Below, piece by piece: positions 22,005 through 31,232 of a stretch of DNA of 64,000 nucleotides. The position numbers and the translations under genes are program-made. The notes beneath the pieces were generated by a model. It had not been told where the DNA came from, did not search any database, and saw nothing but the letters and a program-made list of their open reading frames with translations. The first letter of the stretch is position 1. Each line of letters opens with the position of its first letter. The stretch is taken from NCBI GenBank assembly GCA_018881555.1, contig JACAXG010000131.1, forward strand, positions 186,001-250,000, written 5' to 3'. Source of the stretch: Amblyornis subalaris. Its lineage: Eukaryota; Chordata; Aves; Passeriformes; Ptilonorhynchidae.

Positions 22005-25000
22005 CTGCAGCGGGCAGAGCACACAGTCAGTGTCACAGCCTCTGCCTGCAGAGAGTGTTCCCCTCCCCATCTCTGCTCCACCCCCAGAGCATGTGTTTTA
22101 ACCAAAGGCTAATGCACAACATAAAAGCAGCTTTTGGATCAACCACAGAGCGAAGACAGAGCTCTTTCCCTCCTCCCCAAACCCCAGAAGTCTTTTCCCA
22201 TACGGGTCTTCAGCCACGACTCTCCCGCTCATTAATGTCTTTTCCTTTCAGTCCTTAACATTTCCAGCTTTCCCATTCCTCATACCAAAGTTGAAAAGGA
22301 CGTTGCCACTCCACAATGAGTCAAATTTTTACTTCTCAGATTTTGGAGTCATCTCTGCTTGCATAGCAGGCACTTTAATTACTAATTAAAAATAAGCACC
22401 TTTCCCTTGATAGTGTTCAGTTTCAGCTTATTAAATACCCTCAAATCATGCTTATCAGATTAGGTACTTCAGCTGAAGGGACACCCAAAGAGTCAAAACC
22501 AAAAGACAAAGGATCTCTGTGCCTCTGGCAGCACACAGCAAAACCCTTGTGGCTCTAACGTCAGCAGTACTTGTGACATCAGGTAGGATTTAAGATGGAA
22601 TATAAACAGCTAAAAAGCAGCCATTGTCAAATTTCCTAATAGCATTCCTGAAAAACCTGTCCAAGGTGCCGGAAGTTTCTCACAGCACACACAGCACAGT
22701 ATTTGAGTGACGGCATCTAAGTTTGAGTCTACTTCTTAGTAACAGTTGAGGAGTTTCCCCAAGAACTGTTTCCTTGGGTGCTGCCCTGAAGCTTTTGATG
22801 AAAAATGTCCAGATTCCAACTGATTAGGTCACACTCACCACTTCAGTCAACTTCCACTAGACTTTTTTTCATGTTTTCCATCATTCTGTCTGTTATCACA
22901 TCTTCGTTTGACACACATTTCTTGATTTTTTTCCACCTCTTACTGCTTGTTTGTTTTGAACAGAGCTAATCTGAGCCCCCTCTCCCATGAAGTTCCCAAT
23001 CTTTCACCTCTGAAGAAGGATTCTGGTGTATGGAGGTACTGGTACACTTGGCAGTCACTGTGCTGCCACTTTGTCCATGAAGACAATAAACCTTAAACAG
23101 GCTTTTAGGCTAAAACCTCCCGTGCCTGATTCTGGGAAGCCTTCACTAGTAAAAGTGATTTGAAAAGGGATTCACTTCAACTGATACAATGCTGTTCCTT
23201 ATAAATAGACACTTATTAACTATTTTTAGGTACATGAAATTGAAACTAACCGGAAACAAGAAAAAGAGAACTCTTATCAGAGAACACCTGTGCTACGTGT
23301 TGTCAATTTGAAGATAATGGTAGCAAATCTGTGGGGAAATTAAAATATAAACACATCCTATAAACACACACTGCATTAAAAAGCAGTACTTCTGAACAAA
23401 TACTGAAAAAANCTGAACTTAAAATCTGCAAAGGGCAGGCAGTAAGAACAGCCAAACTGGGTGAAACCAGGATTTTACACCACTCAGCACCCTGTCCCTG
23501 ACAGCAGTCGTTAAAGGGAGCCTGAGGAGCATTCAGCAGGGATATCCCATATGCACCAACCAGCCCCGAGCTGTTGGCTGCTCAGAAACTTCGTGGAAGT
23601 TGGAACCTCTGTATTTAATTTCTATTAATGGATTTTCCTTCCCAGAATTTGTCCAGTCACTTTCTGAACACACATACACACCCTTCATCTGCAACCAGAA
23701 TTACAAGTTGAATTTTCTTACTATTACAACAAGGAAATCTATCTGGAATTTCTTCTTTGNGATACACTGTCATGTGACTGCTGCATTTTTTCAGTGCCCC
23801 TTGTCAGCCAAAAAAATCCCTGCATGTGGAACACCTTGAAATATATATACATATACATACACACATACATATATATATGTATGTAATTTGACATTCATAG
23901 CACCTAGCAGAAAGAAAGTGCAGTTTAGCAAGGCACTGAGAAGTAACACCTGTTCTCAGTTTTGTCTTTCAAACATGCTGTTGTGTTCCTATTTTTAATA
24001 TTTCCTGCCATTTATTTTCATTCCCTAGTACATGTACTGAAATACGAAATGTTGTGTGCTGCAGGCTTCAATTCATGCACCCCTATATATATTATATACA
24101 ATAAAAAAACCACACTCTAGGGAAAGCTTGAGACAGACTGCTAACCTGCCTAAGATAACCCAGGCTATTAAGTTGAACATGGCAAAGTGTTTCAGCCAAC
24201 AGAATATCCCCCATCTCCTCCTTAACTGTTACAACACTCCAGGCTCAGGCTGAGAGTGTTCTAGAAAATGCTGCATAATTCCCAAATGTGCTAAGACTCC
24301 CCTTGCTAAACAGGGACCATCCTGCAGCTGGCTGGAATAGCAATAAGGCAGTTTACCCACACAAACCACAGAGAGCACCAAAGAGGAACACACACTTACT
24401 CTTGGAAAGGGACTCGTTCTGTACAATTGTCCAGCCTTCATCTGCAACCAGAATTATGGGTTGGATTCTCTTGTGACTGCGATAATGGAATCTGTCTGGA
24501 ATTTCTTCTTTGAGATACACCTTCATGTGACTGTTGCAATTTTTCAGTAAGTTATACACATCTTCTTTGTCTGACAAGGAAAAAACTGCATGTGAAACAG
24601 CTGGAAATTAACTCCTGTTTACTACAATTATCTGTGATTAAACCTAAGATCCATTATTTCAAAATAATTATTTTTTATAAAACACATAAAAGGATTTTTT
24701 CATGTCCCTAATGAAATGCTACATGTGTCGAGGTGAATTTCAAAAATTTGCTTTCATTTTAAATCGGACACCTCACAGCTGTNGTTTTGGACCCATAACT
24801 CAACTTACTATCTGGGCTTGCAGGGCAAAATTCAAGCAGACAAATCAAGAGAAAGCAATCACCCCCTCAAGTAGTCAATATTTTATCCAATGCAGTAAAT
24901 TTTTTTTTTTTTCTGTATCAATCGCTTTGTTTGTTAGTCTGGCCACAGTTATGGAAACTGAGGCCAGCAGTGTCATGATTTAAGACGTACATGTTGGGAA

Positions 25001-26129
25001 CTACTCTGGGATACAAAAATGGAATTCACAGTATGAAATCTTGAATTTCACTCTCAACAACAGAAGTGGTAAAATGATCAAAGTTGAGACTAGATTTTTA
25101 CTTGGAAATTTACATAATGACATTTTTATTCTGAATAAACACATAGGTTTACTTCATGCTCACTATGAATTACAGCTGCATAGACCAAGTGAGCAACAAG
25201 AAGGCAGGCACACTAAGTGCCTATCTACCTTCTCAACCAGCTGTACCAGGATCATCCTTATCACCCATAGCAATCTGACTTAAGAAATAATCAAACCAGA
25301 ACATACTCTGCCTTGGCAGCACTGCAGCAACTGGAGTCTTGTCTATCAGCGTGTAGTTATCGCGCCCGATGCATTCATCCAGGACAATCAACTTCTTGGC
25401 AGAACAGGAGGCCATTCCATGGTCACTTGTTATTATGACATTAAGAGTGTCCCACAAACCTGATGCCTTCAGTTTATTCATAAGGAAACCAACNTGTTTA
25501 TCCACTTCTTCCAATACTCTGCGCATGTTCTGAGTGTCGTCTGGGCCATACTTGTGCCCACTTGCATCTGGTTCTTCCCAGTACAGCACAGCAAAACTGA
25601 CCACTGGGTCAGAGCTGTTCAGCCACGCAACGATTTTCTCCACTCTCTCCTCAAACTGTACTGAGAAGTTGTACTTCATAAAGAAGTGAGGGGTCGTATT
25701 GTTAATTTTTACATCACTACCAGGCCACATTGCAGCAGCACTTGCTCCCTTTCCCTGCTGTTGATTTGTTACCCAAATCGGAACTGCCTCATCCCACCAG
25801 AAGGGATCCGAATCGTTGAACTGTGAAAACTTTTTCTTGGCATCTGCATCGTACATGTCATTAGCCACAATGCCATGGCTTTCCTCATATAAACCTGTCA
25901 CTATGGTGTAATGGTTTGGGAAGGTTTTGGTGATAAAAGCATTCGTGACTTCTTTTACAAGCACACCACCCGCAATGAATTCCTGAAGATGAGGGAGTTT
26001 GTAGGTTTCCAAGTAGTCAGCCCTGAAGCCATCAAAGGACACGAGGAGTAACCTGGGTACCGAGTCACCAGCTGAGCGAGCACAAGTGGCAAGTATTCCA
26101 GCAAAAAATAACATCAACATCGAGCTCAT
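21640..26129 (-). CDS. ENPP4: ENPP4, ectonucleotide pyrophosphatase/phosphodiesterase family member 4 (3 coding exons)
   Basis: The spliced CDS on the - strand joins 26129-25307, 24570-24400 and 22004-21640 (1359 nt, 452 aa; human is 453 as I recall). Mammalian ENPP4 is a cell-surface Ap3A/Ap4A hydrolase of vascular endothelium that promotes platelet aggregation. Visible parts are a signal peptide (about 1-22), the phosphodiesterase domain (about 27-393), a transmembrane helix (about 405-427) and a cytosolic tail ending DDDDPLIG, which contains an acidic-dileucine type motif. Active-site residues are complete: D33, nucleophile T69 in [11 protein letters not shown]188 and H192 in EEPDASGH, D236-H237, and H335. 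Sequons are at N105, N143, N144, N154, N171, N258, N326 and N385. The frame is open upstream to 26210, but the acceptor at 26171 and the signal peptide fix the start at 26129. One codon carries an N (25494; His or Gln). A partial duplicate of the middle coding exon lies in its last intron. Confidence 0.97.
23668..23842 (-). pseudogene. Decayed duplicate of ENPP4 exon 3
   Basis: On the - strand, 38 codons (23794-23681) align without a gap to codons in exon 3 from LKNCNSHM to LVADEG, with 26 of 38 residues identical and no stop. Identical stretches include KEEIPDRF and ILVADEG. The first six or so codons after the acceptor are deleted, and the last 16 or so codons and the GTAAGT donor are lost. 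Homology continues into the upstream intron ('cacatgcag' region) up to about 23842, where a microsatellite begins. Spaced about 750 bp from its source in the same orientation, it is a tandem segmental duplication and not a retrocopy. One N lies at 23760. A phase-compatible acceptor (GACAAG|GGGCA) exists, but only a poor donor (GGGT|GTGTAT), so a functional exon is unlikely. Confidence 0.85.
23841..23884. repeat. TA/CATA microsatellite
   Basis: Alternating purine-pyrimidine run of TA and TACA units next to the exon-3 duplicate. It may mark the duplication breakpoint. Confidence 0.9.
24400..24570 (-). other. ENPP4: ENPP4 exon 3
   Basis: 171 nt, phase 1 on both sides. The acceptor is CCTTGTCAG|ACAAAG and the donor TCCAAGA|GTAAGT on the - strand. 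It encodes [12 protein letters not shown] through [14 protein letters not shown]. The sequon at the start of this exon in human ENPP4 (NRT, from memory) reads NKE here and would not be glycosylated. Confidence 0.95.
24571..25306 (-). other. ENPP4: ENPP4 intron 2
   Basis: A phase-1 intron of 736 bp; donor GTATGT at 25306-25301. It contains a T13 run at about 24900 and one N, with no recognised element. Confidence 0.9.
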
Positions 26130-26171
26130 TGTGGAGACTTTGAAGTATTTCCAGCAGGTAATCAGACGCAC
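25307..26171 (-). other. ENPP4: ENPP4 exon 2 (first coding exon)
   Basis: The acceptor on the - strand is 'aatttttcag' before 26171. There are 42 nt of 5' UTR, then 823 coding nt from ATG 26129 to 25307 (phase 1 out). The coding length is exactly that of the homologous ENPP5 exon. It carries the signal peptide and D33, T69, D188, H192, D236 and H237. Confidence 0.95.
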
Positions 26172-27617
26172 CTGAAAAATTAAAAAATGCAAGGCATGTA
26201 ACCAAAACAATTCTACTGCGACCAGTTTAACTGGCTGTACATTAGGTACATCTTCCTTATAGAGGGTAACTCCAAAACAACCAGGCTAAACAACAACTCA
26301 TGTCAACACTAGATTTCCCTCCTGGCTTCAGAGGTTTCTCATATAGTGTCAGAGATTTTCATATATTAAAACAAATGAGCAATGAGATTTTTTTTTCACT
26401 GCAAACTAAATGAAAGGAAGAATTGTTTTCTTTTGATCAGTTATTCCATTGTTCCGTGTGTCCTACTACAATTCTACATACCAAGACAGAAAATCGGTAT
26501 TTTTCCTCATGTTCAAGCACAGGCACTTGAACAATTCCAGACCCACATTTAAGAGTCCTCTGCAGCTCTAAATCCTTATTACACATCACTGTTCAGGTCA
26601 GAAGTCTGTTTCCTACTATAATTGTAAATTTCCTTGTTCATCCCACTTTTTCAGTTTCCACCCTCTAGACTTGTTGGAAGACTTTTAAGCTGTTAACCTT
26701 CCCATTTACTCATTNCTTATTCTATACACAGAACTGCCAGGAGTAACTTCTGCTTTCTTTCTAAGCTGCTCTATATCTACCACAACATTATTTAAACCTG
26801 TCCTTTATGTAACACACTTTTCTCTCTAAGAAAAAATTAAAATCATTAATAACCTTACCTACGAGGTAAGGATCTCTCACCAACGAATTCANGACTATTA
26901 TGAGTGCAAGGTATGATTTGTAAGCTTTTTTCCCCCTAAACATATTATGTGTGACTGAAGCACTTTGTTCAGGAAGATCCGGAATGATTGTCTCTGTCTT
27001 TAAGAAAGAGGAAGTGAAGTCCAGGTTTCACAAAACCTTCTGAGTGTTGTTAGCGAATTTACTTCTCAAGAAGAGCCCCATTCTAACAAATATTTCCTTT
27101 ATCTCACTTGCGTAAACTGTGACTCCGGGAGGAGCAGCAGCTGTCTTCCCAACATTTTTAAAATCAACCCTTTCCTTAAAACTACGAGTTTATTTTAAGT
27201 GTGTAGGGAGCTTTCGCAGCGAGGGGAATTCAAAGCACGGGAAACCATCCCCCCCCGACCTCCAACAGTTAAAATTTCTCCAGAAGATACAAAAGTATCC
27301 AAGAAAAGATTGTCAACAACCGCATTACGGGACCGCTTAGTACCGAGGACCTGGAGAACACACCCCTTTAAAGGGGAAAAAGGAGAATGAGAAGAGCAAC
27401 GGGGCAGCGAACCACCTCTTCGATGTTGGCAGGTGCTTTACAAAGCAGAACCAGAGTTTTGTATAGCACAGTAAGACGCAAACCCACAGCGTTCGCTTCG
27501 AAGTGCTCCAAAGCCGCTCAGCACTTGTGTTTTTATACATAAGTGGCGTGTTCTAACCAAAAATTAACTCTACCCCAGGCAAAAGCAGCATCGCAGCTGT
27601 GAAACGCCACCAGCATT
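26172..27617 (-). other. ENPP4: ENPP4 intron 1 (5' UTR intron)
   Basis: Lies between the first coding exon and the CpG island. No repeat or coding exon is recognised. Its 5' boundary is uncertain. Donor-like sites on the - strand are GAGCAG|GTGAAC (about 27624), CGG|GTGAGG (about 27763) and ACG|GTGAGC (about 27788). Confidence 0.6.
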
Positions 27618-28130
27618 AGTTCACCTGCTCCCGAGCCTCCCGGCCGGGTTTTGAAGTTGTTCGGCTCGGTCAGAACGGAGGTTATTCCGCCTGCAGAGCG
27701 CACAGACACCNGGCACCACCGACCCACCAGGCGCTCCGGGTCGGCTCCCCTGCGCCTGCCCCTCACCCGCACTCGGACCGGGCTCACCGTCCCCCCAGCC
27801 TCCCGCCGCGGGACACCCCCGTCCCCGCCCGGGCCCCACCGTGAGATCCCGCTCCGGCTCCGCTCCGGCCGGGACGCGCGGGCGTCGCCGGAGGTGACCG
27901 GGGGCAGCGGGGGGGGCTCAGCGCCTGCGCACCCGCCCGCGCAACCCCAACCGACACTGACGAGCCTGGGGGGGGGGGCGCGGGAGCTTGTCAGTGCGCG
28001 CGGCCTCCGCCCGCTGCGATTGGCTGCGGGCCCGCTGGCGGGCGATCCGATTGGCTGCGAATCGGTGGGCGTGGCGCTGGGAGACACGGCGGAGGGGGGG
28101 CGGGAAGTGAGTGTTGGGTGCTGAGGGGAG
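27618..28130 (-). promoter_or_regulatory. ENPP4: CpG-island promoter and probable non-coding exon 1 of ENPP4
   Basis: A dense CpG island lying upstream of ENPP4. It contains GC boxes and G-runs (for example a 10-G run near 27969), an E2F-like gcgggaagt near 28100 and two CCAAT boxes in the - strand sense. ENPP4's coding exon begins with an acceptor, so an upstream untranslated exon is needed, and this is the only island available. A start near 27950 is inferred from the CCAAT positions. Long open frames here (for example - 27533-28183 and + 27651-28124) result from low stop-codon density. Confidence 0.75.
28018..28059 (-). promoter_or_regulatory. ENPP4: Paired CCAAT boxes (NF-Y type), 31 bp apart
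   Basis: GATTGGCTGCG occurs at 28018-28028 and 28049-28059, reading CGCAGCCAATC on the ENPP4 strand. The two 11-mers are identical and 31 bp apart. This matches the roughly three-turn spacing seen for paired NF-Y sites in many promoters. A GC/CACCC-type box (gggcgtgg) follows at about 28067. Confidence 0.7.
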
Positions 28131-28167
28131 TCGTGGGGGGCAATGGGGGCCNTAAGGGGGTCGTGGG

Positions 28168-28770
28168 GGATTTTCAGTTTCACAGCGTCAATTAGATGGA
28201 AAAGGGCTCTGAGGTCATCGACTCCAACTTATGACCGATCACCACCTTGTCAACCAGACCATGTCCCTTAGTGCCACGTCCGGTCTTTCCTTAAACACCT
28301 CCAGGGACGGTGACTCCACCGCCTCCCTGGGCAGCCCATTCCAATGTCTAATCACCCTTTCTGTGAAGAAATTATCCCTAATGTCCAACCTAAACCTCCA
28401 CTGGAGCAGCCTGGGACGATGTCCTCTTGTCCTGTCACTCGTTACCTGAGAGAAGAGCCCGACCCTCACCCGGCTCCACCCTCCTGTCAGGGAGTTGTGG
28501 AGAACGAGAAGGTCCCTCCTGAGCCTCCTTTTCTCCAGGCTGAGCCCCCCCAGCTCCCTCAGCTGCTCCTCACCAGACTTGTGCTCCAGACCCTTCNCCA
28601 GCTCCGTTCCCTTCTCTGGACACGCTCCAGCCCCTCAATGTCCTTTCTGAATTGAGGGGCCCAGGACCGGGCGCAGCACTCGAGGTTTCGCTTCCGCAGT
28701 GCCCGGCACAGGGGGACGGTCACTGNCCTGGTCCTGCTGCCACACCATTGCTGGCACACACCGGGATGGG
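28168..28770 (-). repeat. CR1 LINE, 5'-truncated, abutting ENPP4 promoter
   Basis: About 600 bp of CR1 in - orientation with its 3' end toward the ENPP4 CpG island. Diagnostic blocks are 'ccttgtcaaccagaccatg', 'ccattccaatgtctaatca', 'cctttctgtgaagaaatta', 'cctccttttctccaggctg' and 'gctcctcaccagacttgtg'. The 3' part matches the 5868-6495 copy closely, including the shared 'ggtctggttgacaaggtgg' block and a tail of the form aaWtgacgcYgYga in both. Confidence 0.92.
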
Positions 28771-29100
28771 ATGAAGGGGGCAGAGCTGTCGGGAGCTGAG
28801 GGGAGCCGTGGGGGGCTNTGGGATGCAGCCATCCCAAGCAGACCGATGTGGTGGTTTCAGTGAACTCAGAGGTTTGTGAGGGGTGTGTTGTCCCCCTGGG
28901 CCAGGGTGCCGCTCATTTTGGGGCGTTTTGCAGTGCACCCCGTTGTTGCAGAAGGGCACCGTGGGCGAGGCTGTGATGGGACACGTCCTTGGGAGTGTCC
29001 CTGTGTTTTCCCAGCACGCCCATAACCTCCCTCCTGACTCCTTTGCAGGTATCCAGCAGCCCCAGGCTATCGCCTTTGCGAGGCAGTGGTGGTTGTCAGT

Positions 29101-29144
29101 GTGACTCCTCCGTGACTGCTCCGTGACTCCTCCATGACTCCATC
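29101..29144 (+). repeat. 11-bp tandem repeat, four units
   Basis: Units are gtgactcctcc, gtgactgctcc, gtgactcctcc and atgactccatc. The phase is perfect with one to three substitutions per unit. It lies about 1 kb upstream of the ENPP4 CpG island. Each of the first three units contains a TGACTCC core that resembles a half AP-1 site. Confidence 0.85.
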
Positions 29145-30857
29145 TCCGTTTTGGTCACACAGCTTCAAAAGCTGGCTGTTCATATTCTTACACGCACATC
29201 ACCTTTTTGCGGTCTCTTGTGAAGGAAAAAAAAAAAATCTTTACCACAAAGCTCAGAATACAGGCAGGAAATGGTCAATGCACCACAGCAGTGTGCGGTA
29301 CGATGGGTTGAGGTCTGTTTTGGGTCCTGGTCTAAGTTTGCTTCATAANTTAAGGCAAATAGTTTACATTCCCATGGTTTTCAATTTTATTATGAGAAGG
29401 GATTAGTAATTCTGCAAAACCTGTTAAGTTACTGGTGCTGAAAAACAATGAGATCAGCTCTATGTAAATAGAGAAATGAAGCATCCTTTAGTAGCACGGA
29501 ACACAAATCATCACTATTTTAAATTTCATCCTAAAAACTGAGAAAAAGACATGCTTGTAGCTTCATGATTGGCTGAAGCAGATCTGAATTTCATTCTGCA
29601 TGTCCTGCTTGCACGTTTATTCTGCCGGCAGTGTAGATTTCAGCTTGTTTTTTCCTAATGGTTTTCACATATGTATGAGTTAGGCAGGTTTTACTACCTG
29701 TGTGTGCCAGCTGTGGAGTGGCTCTAAAATGTGGTACAATAGGCTCAATAAAGTGACACACCTCTGATTCACCTTGATTTATGGAACGTAGCAGGTGTGG
29801 CAAAACACAGGCCTGTAAAAGAGGGAAAAAACAACTCCAGGTGAGATAAGACTTCTTGCAGCTACTCACGTGTTATGTGTCAAGTTCAAGTCAAGGTCTT
29901 TGTGTCTTTTTTTCTCTTAGTCTCTTTTTGGTTATACACATTCGGCTTTGTGAATATACACATGACAGTTGATCATGTGGAGGAGGGATATGTCCTTTAT
30001 GAAATACTTTATTGTATTACCTTAAAAACATTTATTACACAGAGTGAACTAGAGATCGAGAGAATTCAAAAGAAGTGCAATCTTTTAGCCAATTTTATCA
30101 AATTACACTTGAGTTCTTGTTACAAACTTTATGCACAAATGCAGGCAAATTTTAAGCATCGGGGCTCTTTTGCCAACCTACTTTTGCAGCAAACTCACTC
30201 GGCTATTCAGTCCTAAAAGGTGTGAGTAATCTCTTGTTTACCCTTGCGCACATGCTTGGGAACCTATTTGCAGTATTCACCTATTCATAAGCCCAGCCTA
30301 ATGTGATGTGCCCAGTTTGACACATCATACAGGCAGCACACCACAGCAACTCTGGACTCTGAACCGGCCTAGCTAATCTGTATCTAATCATGTATTTAAT
30401 ACAGCTCTTGGTTCCATTTGCAGTGTTTGCCTACAAGAAATGGGTGAGTTACATGTATACTTACATTAAGAGAAATAAAACTGGGCACCACTGAGATGTT
30501 TGCCTTTTGTCACCTTTATCTCTCTATTGTATTTCAGCCCACATTTGCCTGTAGAGGCTGCAGTTCTAAGCACTGGATGCTGCCAGAAGCTGTGCAGATT
30601 TACTGCTGGAGTATAATTGAGCATTTGCAGCTCAAAAACCATCACACGTTTGTTCGTGTCAGCGGAATTCAGTGACTGCCAGGAAGTGAGGGGTAGGCAA
30701 CCTGAAAGTATTCTAAGTGCTTCCTAGGTTTAGTAAAACACTTAATTTCTAGATGGGAAACCGTACCCTCTAGTTGGCAGTGTTGTAAAAGGGAAGTAAC
30801 TCTGAATTTATTTGGATTAATTCAATTTGGGGTTAAAGTTGGATGAATTTAATTTGG

Positions 30858-31232
30858 ATTGTTCAGCCTGGAGAAGAGNAGGCTTTGTGGTGACCTATTT
30901 GAGGCCTTCCAGTACCTGAGGGGAGCCTACAGGAAANATGGAGAGGGACTTTTTANGAGAGCATGGGGGAATGACCTCAAAATGAAAAAGAATAGGATTA
31001 GATTGGATATTTGGAAGAAATTCTTCCCTGTGAGGGTGGGGAGGCCCTGGCACAGGTTGCCCAGAGAANCTGTGGCTGCCCCATTCCTGGAAGTGTCCAA
31101 GGCCAGGTTGGATGCGGCTTGGAGTTACTTGGGATAGTGGAAAGTGTCTCTGCCCATGGCAGGGGGTTGAAAGGAGATGATCTTTAAGGTTACTTCCAAC
31201 CCAAACCATTCTGTGGTTCTATGATTCTATGA
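30858..31232 (+). repeat. CR1 LINE 3' fragment
   Basis: + strand CR1 from 'ttgttcagcctggagaag' through 'ttggaagaaattcttccct', 'aggccctggcacaggttgc', 'ctctgcccatggcaggggg' to a complete tail 'ccattctgtggttctatga'. It carries four N bases and ends with two octamer-type tail units. Confidence 0.93.

Larger units (their letters stand above)
22005..24399 (-). other. ENPP4: ENPP4 intron 3, containing a duplicated exon relic
   Basis: A phase-1 intron of about 2.4 kb; donor GTAAGT at 24399-24394. It holds a partial copy of ENPP4 exon 3 (23668-23842) and an adjoining TA/CA microsatellite. The remainder is unremarkable. Confidence 0.9.

Noticed and set aside
26130..26210. Upstream in-frame ATG of ENPP4
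   Set aside because: It lies in the intron, across the acceptor (AG immediately upstream of base 26171). The spliced message starts at 26129.
27533..28183. 216-codon - strand and 157-codon + strand frames at the ENPP4 promoter
   Set aside because: Arg/Pro/Gly-rich composition typical of translated CpG islands, and no splice or family evidence.
29875..30216. 113-codon + frame with a hydrophobic N terminus
   Set aside because: It resembles a signal peptide by composition only. The context is AT-rich intergenic DNA with no promoter or splice support.
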